DNA from: Pedobacter sp. JY14-1
GTDB lineage: Bacteria > Bacteroidota > Bacteroidia > Sphingobacteriales > Sphingobacteriaceae
Reading direction: 5' to 3'
Assembly (NCBI RefSeq): GCF_029269825.1
Contig: NZ_JARJHU010000001.1
Coordinates: forward strand, 883,327-947,326
Length of the DNA stretch: 64,000 nucleotides
A model generated the notes under the pieces. That model saw only the letters and a program-made list of their open reading frames with translations. It was not told where the DNA came from and did no database searches. The translations under genes and the position numbers were made by a program. Of this stretch, positions 1-9,205 are shown piece by piece. Within the stretch, counting starts at the first letter, position 1. Every line of letters begins with the position of its first letter.

Positions 1-522
1 TCCGATCTTGGAAAGACCTGCCTCATAACGCAGATCTACGCCCAGGTTGCGTATGTCCAGACCTGCGCCGAACTGCCAGGCAATATTTTGTCCTTTAAAA
101 TTTCCCTTAAAGGCATTGCTGGCAGCATCACTGAATGATTGTTCATCGTCGAGAATAAAGGAAACCACGGGACCTGTATTCAGCCGCACACCAATTCCGG
201 CTGCTCCGATCTTGGTACCTACGAGCACCGGAATATCCATGCTGGTAAATTTCACCTTGTTTTCCTGACCATTAGCATCCTTGAGGGTTGTATTTTTGCC
301 GCTCAGATAAAGTTCAGGCTGCAGATGAATGCCAGCAGCACCGATACGTGCCCAAAGACCTGCATAATAGCCAGCCCTGTTATCGCTGCTGAAAGTATTC
401 TCCGTACTGAGTTTGGACAAGTTTGCCCCTGCCTTCACTCCCAACTGGAAACTTGGGAGCACCTGGCTGAAACCGGCAAGGCTAATGCCGGCAAATAACA
501 TCGTTAGGATTATTTTCTTCAT
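1..522 (-). CDS. PorT-like outer-membrane beta-barrel protein, partial (3' end outside window)
   Basis: The reverse strand is open from ATG at 522 to the window edge (174 codons, no stop), so the C-terminus is missing. The protein starts MKKIILTMLFAGISLAGFSQ, a signal peptide with a cleavage site after the Ala/Ser-Gln type motif common in Bacteroidota. It continues with FQLGVKAGANLSKLS, the opening strand typical of the PorT/outer-membrane beta-barrel family (PF13568-like). Alternating hydrophobic strands such as GIHLQPELYLSG and VDLRYEAGLSKIG follow, which fits an 8-strand barrel. The role is unknown; members range from secretion factors to orphan porin-like proteins. It is divergent from the histidine kinase gene at 621. 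The family call is reliable; a specific function is not. Confidence 0.8.
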   Translation of the reverse strand, partial: MKKIILTMLFAGISLAGFSQVLPSFQLGVKAGANLSKLSTENTFSSDNRAGYYAGLWARIGAAGIHLQPELYLSGKNTTLKDANGQENKVKFTSMDIPVLVGTKIGAAGIGVRLNTGPVVSFILDDEQSFSDAASNAFKGNFKGQNIAWQFGAGLDIRNLGVDLRYEAGLSKIG

Positions 523-541
523 GTCGAAAGGTATAAAGTTT

Positions 542-562
542 TTTTGTTTTAAAACAAAACTA
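542..562 (-). promoter_or_regulatory. 18-bp perfect palindrome overlapping a TAnnTTTG -7 box
   Basis: Bases 542-559 form a perfect palindrome (TTTTGTTTT/AAAACAAAA). On the minus strand 562-555 reads TAGTTTTG, an exact match to the Bacteroidota -7 consensus TAnnTTTG, placed 33 bp upstream of the barrel gene start at 522. No convincing TTTG -33 box lies 19 bp further upstream. A regulator binding the palindrome would cover the -7 box. In AT-rich DNA an A/T palindrome can arise by chance, so this is a candidate only. Confidence 0.35.
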
Positions 563-620
563 ATATATAAAGGTTTTTCCGTTTATTTGAGATAAAATTA
601 CGTAGTTTATCCCAGGGATA

Positions 621-2396
621 ATGGATTTTAACTTCAATTTCCTTTCTGTTATTCTTATTTTCTGCGGCTCTGCTACGCTCTTTCTTTCTTACTATGTATA
701 TAAAAAGGGCGGCGAGGCTGTCAGGTTCTTTGGACTGATGATGCTGGCGAACGCCATATGGTCGCTTGGATATGGTTTTGAACTGGCCAGCTCTACACTC
801 GACCAGGTCAAAACCTTTATCAACATCGAATACCTCGGCATTACCGCGCTGCCGCTTACCTGGTTCCTTTTCTGTCTGAAACTTTCGGGAAAAGAGAACT
901 GGTATAAGCACAGGGTAAGGCTCCCCTTGTTGATAGCGGTACCGGTCATTACAGTATTACTGGTTTGGACCAACACGTACCACCACCTCCACTATAAAAA
1001 CTATTATCTTGACTATAGCGAGGACATACCTACGGTAGTGATCGAAAGAGGTCTGTCCTACTGGCTTTTTACGGTTTATTTTTACGCATTGCTGGCGGTT
1101 GGCAGCTATATGCTTATTGTTAAATTCCGAAAGGCAGATCCTATTTACAAGCGGCAAAATTACAGCATTATTGTTTCGGCGATGATCCCCTGGCTGACCA
1201 ACATTTGCTATCTGGCGGGTCTGAGGCCAATGAAAAACCTGGATCTGACCCCCTTTGCCTTTATTGCCACGATTTTCCTGATCTCACTGGCTATTTACAG
1301 GTTCCGGCTCTTTGACATCCTACCGGTTGCCAGGGAAAAAGTACTGGACCTGATGCAGGATGGTTTTCTGGTACTTGACAACCATCTTCGGGTTATTGAT
1401 CACAACAAGGCATTCAAAAAATATATTCCCTCACACCTGGGCAATAAAGTGATCGGAATGCCTGTAGACAAACTGTTTCCCGGACAAGAGGACCTATTTG
1501 ATTTTCTGGACGGGCACCGTCAGGGAAAAATCGAGCTCAAAGTAAGTGTTCCCGGCGAACAATTTGATCTGGAGGCAGACATCGGCTACCTGAATGAAAA
1601 TAAGATTAACAATGATGCGGTGATCATCAAATTGCAGGACCTTACCGTACTCAGGGCAGATTCGCTGAAGTCTAAAGCGCAGGCTGAAGAATTGCGCCAG
1701 CTTAACCAGCAGAAGGACAGGATCTTTTCTATCATCTCGCACGACCTCAGGGCTCCGCTGGTCAATCTATCCGAAGTGCTGAAGATGATATCCAACGACC
1801 AGATCAGCATAGAGGAATTCAAGGAGCTTTCGCCTAATCTCAGCAAGGACATACTCTATACAACAGATTTACTGGAAAATATCCTGCACTGGTCAAGGAG
1901 CCAGATGAAAGGCTATGGAATCAACAAGGAATTCTTTGATTTGAAAGGCCTGATCGTCAACGAAGTGAATTATCATATGCCTTCTGCAAAGGCCAAAAAG
2001 ATAGAGATCATCCAGGATGTCTTTCCCGGAGAAATGGTATACGCCGATATCCTGATGATACAGATCGTCGTACGGAACCTGTTAAACAATGGGATAAAGT
2101 TCTGTCATGAAGGCTGTACCATCCATATCACCGCAGTATATTCTGGAAATCAAATGATCCGTCTTTGTATTGCAGACAATGGCATTGGCATGGACAAGGA
2201 TAAAATAAAAACGCTGTTTACGACAGAAAGTCAATCTACCAGGGGTACGATGAACGAAAAGGGTACAGGCATAGGACTAATTGTATGTAAAGAATTTGTC
2301 GAGCGCAATGACGGAAAGATCACAGTGGAAAGTGAACCCCGAAAGGGCTCAAAATTCTTTATCTACCTTCCTGTTGACGTACCTCAGGAAGCCTGA
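621..2396 (+). CDS. membrane sensor histidine kinase (7TM N-terminus, PAS, HisKA, HATPase)
   Basis: This is a sensor kinase of 591 aa. Residues 1-230 contain about seven hydrophobic segments, matching the N-terminal 7TM histidine-kinase sensor domain (HisKA_7TM type). Residues 240-345 form a PAS-like domain (VLDLMQDGFLVLDNHLRVID). A short coiled linker leads to HisKA with the phospho-acceptor in SIISHDLRAP (His374). The ATPase domain shows the N box (NLLNNGIKF), G1 (IADNGIGMD) and G2 (GTGIGLIVCKEF). It ends without a receiver domain, so it should signal to a separate response regulator. No regulator gene is adjacent and the ligand is unknown. ATG at 621 is the first Met of the frame and begins directly with a membrane segment. 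The partial barrel gene upstream is divergent. Confidence 0.9.
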   Translation: MDFNFNFLSVILIFCGSATLFLSYYVYKKGGEAVRFFGLMMLANAIWSLGYGFELASSTLDQVKTFINIEYLGITALPLTWFLFCLKLSGKENWYKHRVRLPLLIAVPVITVLLVWTNTYHHLHYKNYYLDYSEDIPTVVIERGLSYWLFTVYFYALLAVGSYMLIVKFRKADPIYKRQNYSIIVSAMIPWLTNICYLAGLRPMKNLDLTPFAFIATIFLISLAIYRFRLFDILPVAREKVLDLMQDGFLVLDNHLRVIDHNKAFKKYIPSHLGNKVIGMPVDKLFPGQEDLFDFLDGHRQGKIELKVSVPGEQFDLEADIGYLNENKINNDAVIIKLQDLTVLRADSLKSKAQAEELRQLNQQKDRIFSIISHDLRAPLVNLSEVLKMISNDQISIEEFKELSPNLSKDILYTTDLLENILHWSRSQMKGYGINKEFFDLKGLIVNEVNYHMPSAKAKKIEIIQDVFPGEMVYADILMIQIVVRNLLNNGIKFCHEGCTIHITAVYSGNQMIRLCIADNGIGMDKDKIKTLFTTESQSTRGTMNEKGTGIGLIVCKEFVERNDGKITVESEPRKGSKFFIYLPVDVPQEA

Positions 2397-2520
2397 TAAC
2401 GAATAAGCCTTCTTTTTTCTGCCTTAAACCGTTGTCTGGGCAATTATGTTTTCATAAAAAAACAGATGGGTGAGGGCTTTGGCCATGTAATTGCTTATTT
2501 TGCAGGACACACACATTGAA

Positions 2521-3669
2521 ATGATGAAACGGACATTAACGGTACTGATCTTTTTGCTTTCCCTTTCTTCACTGCAAGCTCAGGATAGCGTCAAGGTTGA
2601 CGATGGCAGGTTGCTCGATTATTATAGTGCGCAGCAGTATACGGAAGCAGTAAATTATCTGGAGGGGTTTTACAAACCAGAAACAGAAAGTAAAAAGGGA
2701 CTCACACTGCTTGCCTATGCTTATTTAATGGCCGGCAGGCTTTCCGAAGCGGAAAAACAATACCTGAAGCTAAATACAATTGACAGCGGAAATATCCAGG
2801 TATTATCCGGCCTGGCTGCCGTCAGCAGCCAAAAGGGAGATGTGCAGCAGGCTAAAGAGCGGTATGAGGCAATCCTCGCAATCGATAGTACGAATTTCAA
2901 TGCCATCAAACAACTGGCCTTGCTCAGCAAGAATGCGCTGGACATTAACAGGGTCAAATACCTGCGCAAAGCCAATGATCTGAATAATGCGGATGGTGAA
3001 ATTGCGCTTGAACTCTCGCAGGCCTATCTGCGGATGGAGTTTTATGACCGTGCCAGTGCCGTGCTGGATGCGGCGCTGGCCGCCGACAGTACTAATCTGA
3101 AACTGCTTGAAGTGAAGTTGCCGGTTAATATTGCAGTTAAAAAATATGACCTGGCCATAGAAACCGGGAAATTTCTACTGGCACATCGCGATAGTTCTGT
3201 ATTTGTACTGGAAAATCTCGGAAAAGCATATTATCTGAGCCTTGACTACCAGAATGCATTGCGTTGTTTCCTCCTCACCGAAACACGTAGCAAAGACAAG
3301 GAAGCGACCTATTTTAATATCGCACGCAGTTACCGTGGAATAAAGGACTATATCAATGCGGTAACCTATCTCCAGAAGGCAATTAAAACCGGCGTATCGC
3401 CGATGGCGGCCAGCTACTATGGCCTGCTGGGTGATTCGTATGAGAACCTCAATAAAAATGACGAAGCGGATAAAGCTTATAAAAAAGGCCTCGATTTTGA
3501 AAATGACGGCAGTTTGCTGTATAATATTGCGCTGTTATATGAAAACAAGCGCAACGACAAAAAGAGTGCGATCAGCTACTATGAACAGTACCTGAAGACA
3601 TTGGATAAGCAGAAACAGGCTAAGCTGATCAGGTTCATTAACAACAAGATTGAGGAACTCAAACGCTAG
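2521..3669 (+). CDS. secreted tetratricopeptide-repeat protein
   Basis: This is a TPR protein of 382 aa from ATG 2521 (ATG 2524 is equally possible). The frame extends upstream to a TTG at 2491, but MMKRTLTVLIFLLSLSSLQAQ is an obvious signal peptide, so the ATG pair is preferred. The mature part is made almost wholly of TPR-like helical pairs. Examples are GLTLLAYAYLMAGRLSEAEK, VLSGLAAVSSQKGDVQQAKE, ATYFNIARSYRGIKDYINAV and SYYGLLGDSYENLNKNDEAD. There is no catalytic domain. Such proteins usually scaffold envelope complexes in Bacteroidota; the partner is not identifiable. Its 3' end overlaps the convergent riboflavin synthase gene by 11 bp. Confidence 0.85.
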   Translation: MMKRTLTVLIFLLSLSSLQAQDSVKVDDGRLLDYYSAQQYTEAVNYLEGFYKPETESKKGLTLLAYAYLMAGRLSEAEKQYLKLNTIDSGNIQVLSGLAAVSSQKGDVQQAKERYEAILAIDSTNFNAIKQLALLSKNALDINRVKYLRKANDLNNADGEIALELSQAYLRMEFYDRASAVLDAALAADSTNLKLLEVKLPVNIAVKKYDLAIETGKFLLAHRDSSVFVLENLGKAYYLSLDYQNALRCFLLTETRSKDKEATYFNIARSYRGIKDYINAVTYLQKAIKTGVSPMAASYYGLLGDSYENLNKNDEADKAYKKGLDFENDGSLLYNIALLYENKRNDKKSAISYYEQYLKTLDKQKQAKLIRFINNKIEELKR

Positions 3670-4255
3670 CTGAACGCGCGGTCAGGCGGGCAACATACTT
3701 GCCGATGATATCGAACTCGATGTTGACGGTATCACCTTCATTGACTTCCTGTAAATTGGTATGTTCAAAAGTATAGGGGATAATGAATACAGAGAATTCC
3801 CCTTCTTCCGACCCTACGACCGTCAGACTGATACCATTGATACATACAGAGCCTTTCTCTACAGTAATATTACCCGTAGCGCTGTTGTATCGGAACCGGT
3901 ATTCCCAACTGCCTTCCAGCTCGCTGCGCCTGACACACATTGCCGTCTGGTCGACATGGCCCTGGACAATGTGACCATCCAGGCGTCCGTTCATGAGCAT
4001 ACAGCGTTCCAGGTTAACTTTACTTCCGGGCCGTAGCAATCCCAGGTTCGTTTTCTGCAATGTTTCCGCTATGGCCGTGACAGTATGCATACCTTCTGAT
4101 AAGGCGACTACAGTGAGACAGACGCCGTTATGGGCAACGCTTTGATCGATCTTCAATTCGCGACTGATATCTGAACGAATGGTAAAATGGAGGTTAGTCC
4201 CCTCTTCCCTGATGCCGGCGACTTCGCCAAGTGTTTCTATTATTCCTGTAAACAT
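3659..4255 (-). CDS. ribE: riboflavin synthase, alpha subunit
   Basis: This is riboflavin synthase of 198 aa, the expected length. The enzyme dismutates two 6,7-dimethyl-8-ribityllumazine molecules to riboflavin plus a pyrimidinedione in the cytoplasm. The protein shows the family's two duplicated lumazine-binding domains. The first starts MFTGIIETLGEV and carries HNGVCLTVV; the second carries INGISLTVVG around residues 125-150. The N-terminal MFTGI is diagnostic. No other riboflavin genes are nearby. It converges with the TPR gene and overlaps its last codons. The A/T-rich 275-bp region upstream (4256-4530) is shared with the divergent kinase gene. Confidence 0.95.
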   Translation of the reverse strand: MFTGIIETLGEVAGIREEGTNLHFTIRSDISRELKIDQSVAHNGVCLTVVALSEGMHTVTAIAETLQKTNLGLLRPGSKVNLERCMLMNGRLDGHIVQGHVDQTAMCVRRSELEGSWEYRFRYNSATGNITVEKGSVCINGISLTVVGSEEGEFSVFIIPYTFEHTNLQEVNEGDTVNIEFDIIGKYVARLTARSASV

Positions 4256-4322
4256 AGTTTTGACGTCGCTAAAATTCGTCCTTTTTCCCGATTTAAACTA
4301 AAAAAAAACAGTATTTGGATTT

Positions 4323-4343
4323 TAAAATACTAAGTGTATTTTA
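4323..4343. promoter_or_regulatory. 21-bp palindrome, candidate operator
   Basis: TAAAATAC (4323-4330) and GTATTTTA (4336-4343) are perfect 8-bp inverted arms around TAAGT. The palindrome lies in the 275-bp intergenic region between divergent ribE and the sugar-kinase-like gene. The words CTTAGTGT (4346-4353) and TACTAAGTGT (4328-4337, the same core in the other orientation) recur at 6256-6263 upstream of pfkA. That suggests a shared regulator, with the neighbouring Nudix-fold regulator the obvious candidate. The rest of 4256-4530 is A/T-rich and shows no other confident signal. Confidence 0.45.
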
Positions 4344-4530
4344 GGCTTAGTGTTTTTTTAACAATATGGTAACTTCGGAGATTCGGGGAAATCCTGAAGA
4401 AAACCCCTTAAAACATAGCTGAAACCCGATTTTTTTATTTTAAAACCAAACCTATAAATTAAATTTATGAAAAAAAACCATACCAAAGTGTCAGGATTAT
4501 TTACTTTTACCCCACTAAAAACAAATTGAG

Positions 4531-5391
4531 ATGATAGTTATTGCAGATGGTGGCTCTACCAAAACCAATTGGTGCTTGATTAATGAGGCCGGAAGAAAGA
4601 TCCTTTTTAATACCGAAGGGTACAACCCTTATTTTTCCAGCACGGAATATATTGTTGAGTCACTCAGGGCTTCACTCCCGGAACACCTGGAAACAGAAAA
4701 ACTCACCGAAGTTAACTATTACGGTGCGGGTTGCTCTACCGACGCCAAACGCAAGATTGTTGCGGATGCCATGAAGCAGGTCTTTGTCAATGCCCAGATC
4801 AACATAGGTCATGATCTCCTGGCTTCATGCAGGGCGCTATTGGGTGATGAGTCTGGTTTTGCAGCCATACTTGGCACAGGTACCAACTCCTGTCTGTATG
4901 ACGGTAAGGACATTACACTGAATATTGATTCCCTGGGTTATTTTCTGGGTGACGAAGGTAGTGGCTGCTATATTGGAAAGCGGATCCTTTCTGACTATAT
5001 GAAAGGCTATATGCCCAAAGGGTTAAGAGAGAGTTTCTACGATAACTTCGCGCTCACCAATGAGGATATTTTTGACCACATCTATAATAAGCCTCTGCCT
5101 AACCGTTTCTGCGCAAGCTTTAGTAAATTCCTTTATGATTTTAAGGATAACTACGAAGATTATACTTATTCGACGGTTGACTATGCCTTTACAGCATTCT
5201 TCGACGCTTTGGTAACACATTATCCGAATTACAAAGAATATACATTGAACTGCGTAGGTTCAGTTGGTTACAGCTTCCGCGACATCCTGAGCGTGGTAGC
5301 AGACCGTTATGAAATGGGGGTCGGCAAGATCATCCGTTCACCGATAGATGACCTGGTCGACTACCACCTGCACATTGCCGGCAAGAAATAA
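4531..5391 (+). CDS. BadF/BadG/BcrA-type ATPase, probable N-acetylglucosamine (sugar) kinase
   Basis: This is an ASKHA-fold kinase of 286 aa. The phosphate-1 loop is intact (IADGGSTKTNW, residues 3-13). A second Asp in NIGHDLLAS fits the catalytic base, ILGTGTNSCLYDG is the phosphate-2 loop, and LGYFLGDEGSG is the family's conserved turn. Bacteroidota members are usually annotated as N-acetylglucosamine kinases, which would phosphorylate an amino sugar with ATP. The substrate cannot be read from sequence. It is followed by a terminator, so it is probably monocistronic. A paralogue of similar length lies 2.8 kb away at 7289, inside the pfkA operon. ATG 4531 is the only sensible start and yields the ATP-site motif at the extreme N-terminus, as expected. 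Confidence 0.85.
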   Translation: MIVIADGGSTKTNWCLINEAGRKILFNTEGYNPYFSSTEYIVESLRASLPEHLETEKLTEVNYYGAGCSTDAKRKIVADAMKQVFVNAQINIGHDLLASCRALLGDESGFAAILGTGTNSCLYDGKDITLNIDSLGYFLGDEGSGCYIGKRILSDYMKGYMPKGLRESFYDNFALTNEDIFDHIYNKPLPNRFCASFSKFLYDFKDNYEDYTYSTVDYAFTAFFDALVTHYPNYKEYTLNCVGSVGYSFRDILSVVADRYEMGVGKIIRSPIDDLVDYHLHIAGKK

Positions 5392-5410
5392 GACTACTGG
5401 TTTTTAATTT

Positions 5411-5442
5411 ACAAAAGCCCCGTGGAAACACAGGGCTTTTGT
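5411..5442. terminator. bidirectional Rho-independent terminator
   Basis: ACAAAAGCCC (5411-5420) and GGGCTTTTGT (5433-5442) form a perfect 10-bp stem with a 12-nt loop. The A-rich and T-rich flanks suit both strands. It sits between the convergent sugar-kinase-like gene and the Nudix regulator gene. Confidence 0.8.
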
Positions 5443-5489
5443 AATTTCAGCAACATCTTTAGGAAGCCAACACGCACGGTTTCCCACGG

Positions 5490-6179
5490 CTAAAAGGAAA
5501 TCTCCTTTCCAAAAAGCTTTGCATATTTGCGCTTGTCAAACTTATACAGCGTAGCTGCCCGGAAAGACACGCCTTGCTGCTTTTCTTCCAGATCCTTCAG
5601 TACACCGAAGCTCAGCATCTTCTTTCGGAAATTGCGTTTGTCAAGTTTCTTATTCAGGATCACTTCATATACATTCTGGAGCTGGGTAAGTGTAAACTTC
5701 TCCGGAAGAAGCTCAAAAGCGATGGGCTGATGCTTAATCCTTCTCTTGATCTTTTCCAGGCCCTTTTCGAAAATTTGCTGATGATCAAAGGCCAGTTTCG
5801 GAAGGTCTTTTACATTTCTCCAGTAAGCCTGTTTGGCATAATTACTCATTGGTTTGAGCGATTTCTCGCCACCTAAACGGAGTAACGCATAATAAGCTAT
5901 ACTGACCACTCTTCCCTGAGGGTGACGATTGACGTCACCAAAGGTATAAAACTGTTCCATATAGATATTGGTGAGCCCCGTAAGTTCCCTGAGTATTCTT
6001 GAGGCGGACTGATCGAGGCTTTCACGCTCTCCTACAATGTTGCCGGGTAAGGCCCACCAGTCTTTAAAGGGCTCTTCATTCCGCTCGATCAAAAGAATTT
6101 TCAATTCTCCTTCATCGAACCCGAATACCACACAATCAATTGAAAAAGTAGAATCAAACTTTGGTAGACTTTCTTTCAA
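5490..6179 (-). CDS. Nudix-fold transcriptional regulator (NrtR/AraR-like) with C-terminal winged helix
   Basis: This is a two-domain protein of 229 aa. Residues 10-150 form a Nudix fold, but the Nudix box is degenerate. Against G-x5-E-x7-R-E-U-x-E-E-x-G-U it keeps E53, R61, E65 and G68. It has Asn47 for the first Gly, Ile62 for the first catalytic Glu and Leu66 for another metal-binding Glu. Residues 150-229 (LTQLQNVYEVILNKKLDKRN, then KKMLSFGVLKDL) look like the winged helix of NrtR-type regulators, where the Nudix domain senses a ligand instead of hydrolysing it. The gene is divergent from pfkA and flanked by sugar-kinase-like genes, so control of sugar or central carbon metabolism is a fair inference. 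Residual hydrolase activity cannot be excluded. Confidence 0.8.
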   Translation of the reverse strand: MKESLPKFDSTFSIDCVVFGFDEGELKILLIERNEEPFKDWWALPGNIVGERESLDQSASRILRELTGLTNIYMEQFYTFGDVNRHPQGRVVSIAYYALLRLGGEKSLKPMSNYAKQAYWRNVKDLPKLAFDHQQIFEKGLEKIKRRIKHQPIAFELLPEKFTLTQLQNVYEVILNKKLDKRNFRKKMLSFGVLKDLEEKQQGVSFRAATLYKFDKRKYAKLFGKEISF

Positions 6180-6225
6180 AATATTAATTTTATAAATATT
6201 GAAGCAAATAAATATACTTGTTTTC

Positions 6226-6284
6226 GTTTTACATAGAAAAATACAAAATAAATTACTTAGTGTAAAACATACACGCTATATTCG
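6226..6284 (+). promoter_or_regulatory. candidate operator and promoter between the Nudix regulator and pfkA
   Basis: Two symmetry elements lie in the 114-bp divergent spacer. GTGTA-AAACA-TACAC (6260-6274) is a perfect palindrome with 5-bp arms. GTTTTACA (6226-6233) and TGTAAAAC (6261-6268) are 8-bp inverted arms 27 bp apart. TATATTCG (6277-6284) is a partial match to the TAnnTTTG -7 box, which would place the small palindrome inside the pfkA promoter spacer. CTTAGTGT (6256-6263) is shared with the palindrome region at 4323-4353. Autoregulation by the adjacent regulator is plausible but inferred. Confidence 0.4.
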
Positions 6285-6293
6285 TATAAATAA

Positions 6294-7283
6294 ATGATGA
6301 AACCAAATATTAAGAATATTGCAGTATTAACCTCAGGTGGAGATGCCCCGGGAATGAACGCTTGTATACGGGCGGTAGTGAGAACCGGCATCTATAATGG
6401 CGCAAACGTTTTTGGTGTTTTGCAGGGCTACCAGGGGCTGATCAATAACAACATTTTCCCGATGGATGCACGCTCGGTAAGTAACATCATCCATCAGGGC
6501 GGGACTATGCTGAAAACAGCGCGGTGCCTTGAATTTAAAACAGACGAGGGCCTTGATATCGCATTTGAAAACCTGAAGTCCAGGGATATAGATGGGCTAG
6601 TTGTTATCGGTGGCGACGGCACCTTTACCGGTGCTCAGCGCTTTGCAAAGAAACATGGTGTAAGGGTAATGGGTGTTCCGGGGACGATAGATAATGACCT
6701 TTATGGTTCAGATTTTACGCTGGGTTATGATACGGCCATCAACACGGTGATTGATGCCATTGATAAGATAAGGGATACAGCAGACTCGCATGACCGTCTT
6801 TTCTTTATAGAAGTAATGGGCAGGGATTCTGGCTGCATCGCTTTAAGGAGCGCGATTGCAAGTGGGGCTGAAGCTGTATTGCTGCCTGAAAAACATACCA
6901 GCATTGACGAGCTGATCACTCAGCTTGAAATCGGTGCCTCGACTAAAAAATCCTCCAGTATCGTGATTGTCTCCGAAGGCCATAAAGCGGGGGGTGCATA
7001 TGACATTGCTAAGGCGGTGAAAGAACGTTTTAACCACTACGATACCAAAGTAACGATACTGGGCCACCTGCAAAGGGGCGGCAGTCCTAGCAGTTTCGAC
7101 CGCATTCTGGGCAGCAGGCTTGGTTTTGCTGCCGTAAATGAACTGCTGAAGGGTACGACCATGCATATGGTGGGTCTACGCGGTAACGAGATTGCGACCA
7201 CCAGTTTGGAGGAAGCGTTGAATAAACATAGCTTTAAGCTGGAAAGCGACTTGCTGGAGATGACAAAAGTACTGTCCATATAA
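6294..7283 (+). CDS. pfkA: ATP-dependent 6-phosphofructokinase
   Basis: This is PFK of 329 aa. It converts fructose 6-phosphate and ATP to fructose 1,6-bisphosphate, the committed step of glycolysis. The N-terminal IAVLTSGGDAPGMNA is the ATP-binding signature. GGDGTFTGA keeps the Gly that marks ATP rather than pyrophosphate use. PGTIDND (129-135) carries the catalytic Asp133, and EVMGRDSG and GHLQRGGSPS are substrate/effector-site blocks. Start ATG 6294 or 6297 (tandem ATGs). The kinase-like gene begins 5 bp after the stop, followed by gapA, so this is a pfkA-kinase-like-gapA operon. It is divergent from the Nudix regulator and probably controlled from the palindromic spacer. Confidence 0.97.
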   Translation: MMKPNIKNIAVLTSGGDAPGMNACIRAVVRTGIYNGANVFGVLQGYQGLINNNIFPMDARSVSNIIHQGGTMLKTARCLEFKTDEGLDIAFENLKSRDIDGLVVIGGDGTFTGAQRFAKKHGVRVMGVPGTIDNDLYGSDFTLGYDTAINTVIDAIDKIRDTADSHDRLFFIEVMGRDSGCIALRSAIASGAEAVLLPEKHTSIDELITQLEIGASTKKSSSIVIVSEGHKAGGAYDIAKAVKERFNHYDTKVTILGHLQRGGSPSSFDRILGSRLGFAAVNELLKGTTMHMVGLRGNEIATTSLEEALNKHSFKLESDLLEMTKVLSI

Positions 7284-7288
7284 TATTG

Positions 7289-9140
<1,852 letters not shown>

Positions 9141-9162
9141 GACCTGAATACAGGTTTATCTC

Positions 9163-9197
9163 AAAAAGGGATGCCACAGCTGCGGCATCCCTTTTTT
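9163..9197. terminator. Rho-independent terminator between gapA and the P-type ATPase gene
   Basis: GGGATGCC (9168-9175) pairs perfectly with GGCATCCC (9184-9191) around an 8-nt loop. Five A residues precede the stem and six T residues follow. It lies 23 bp after the gapA stop and just before the convergent ATPase stop, so it can serve both strands. Confidence 0.85.
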
Positions 9198-9205
9198 GTT
9201 TGACA

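Noticed and set aside
4467..4529. 20-codon frame (starts MKKNHTKVSG) ending one base before the kinase-like gene at 4531
   Set aside because: It could be a leader peptide, but it has no runs of regulatory codons and no attenuator hairpin; short A/T-rich frames are common.
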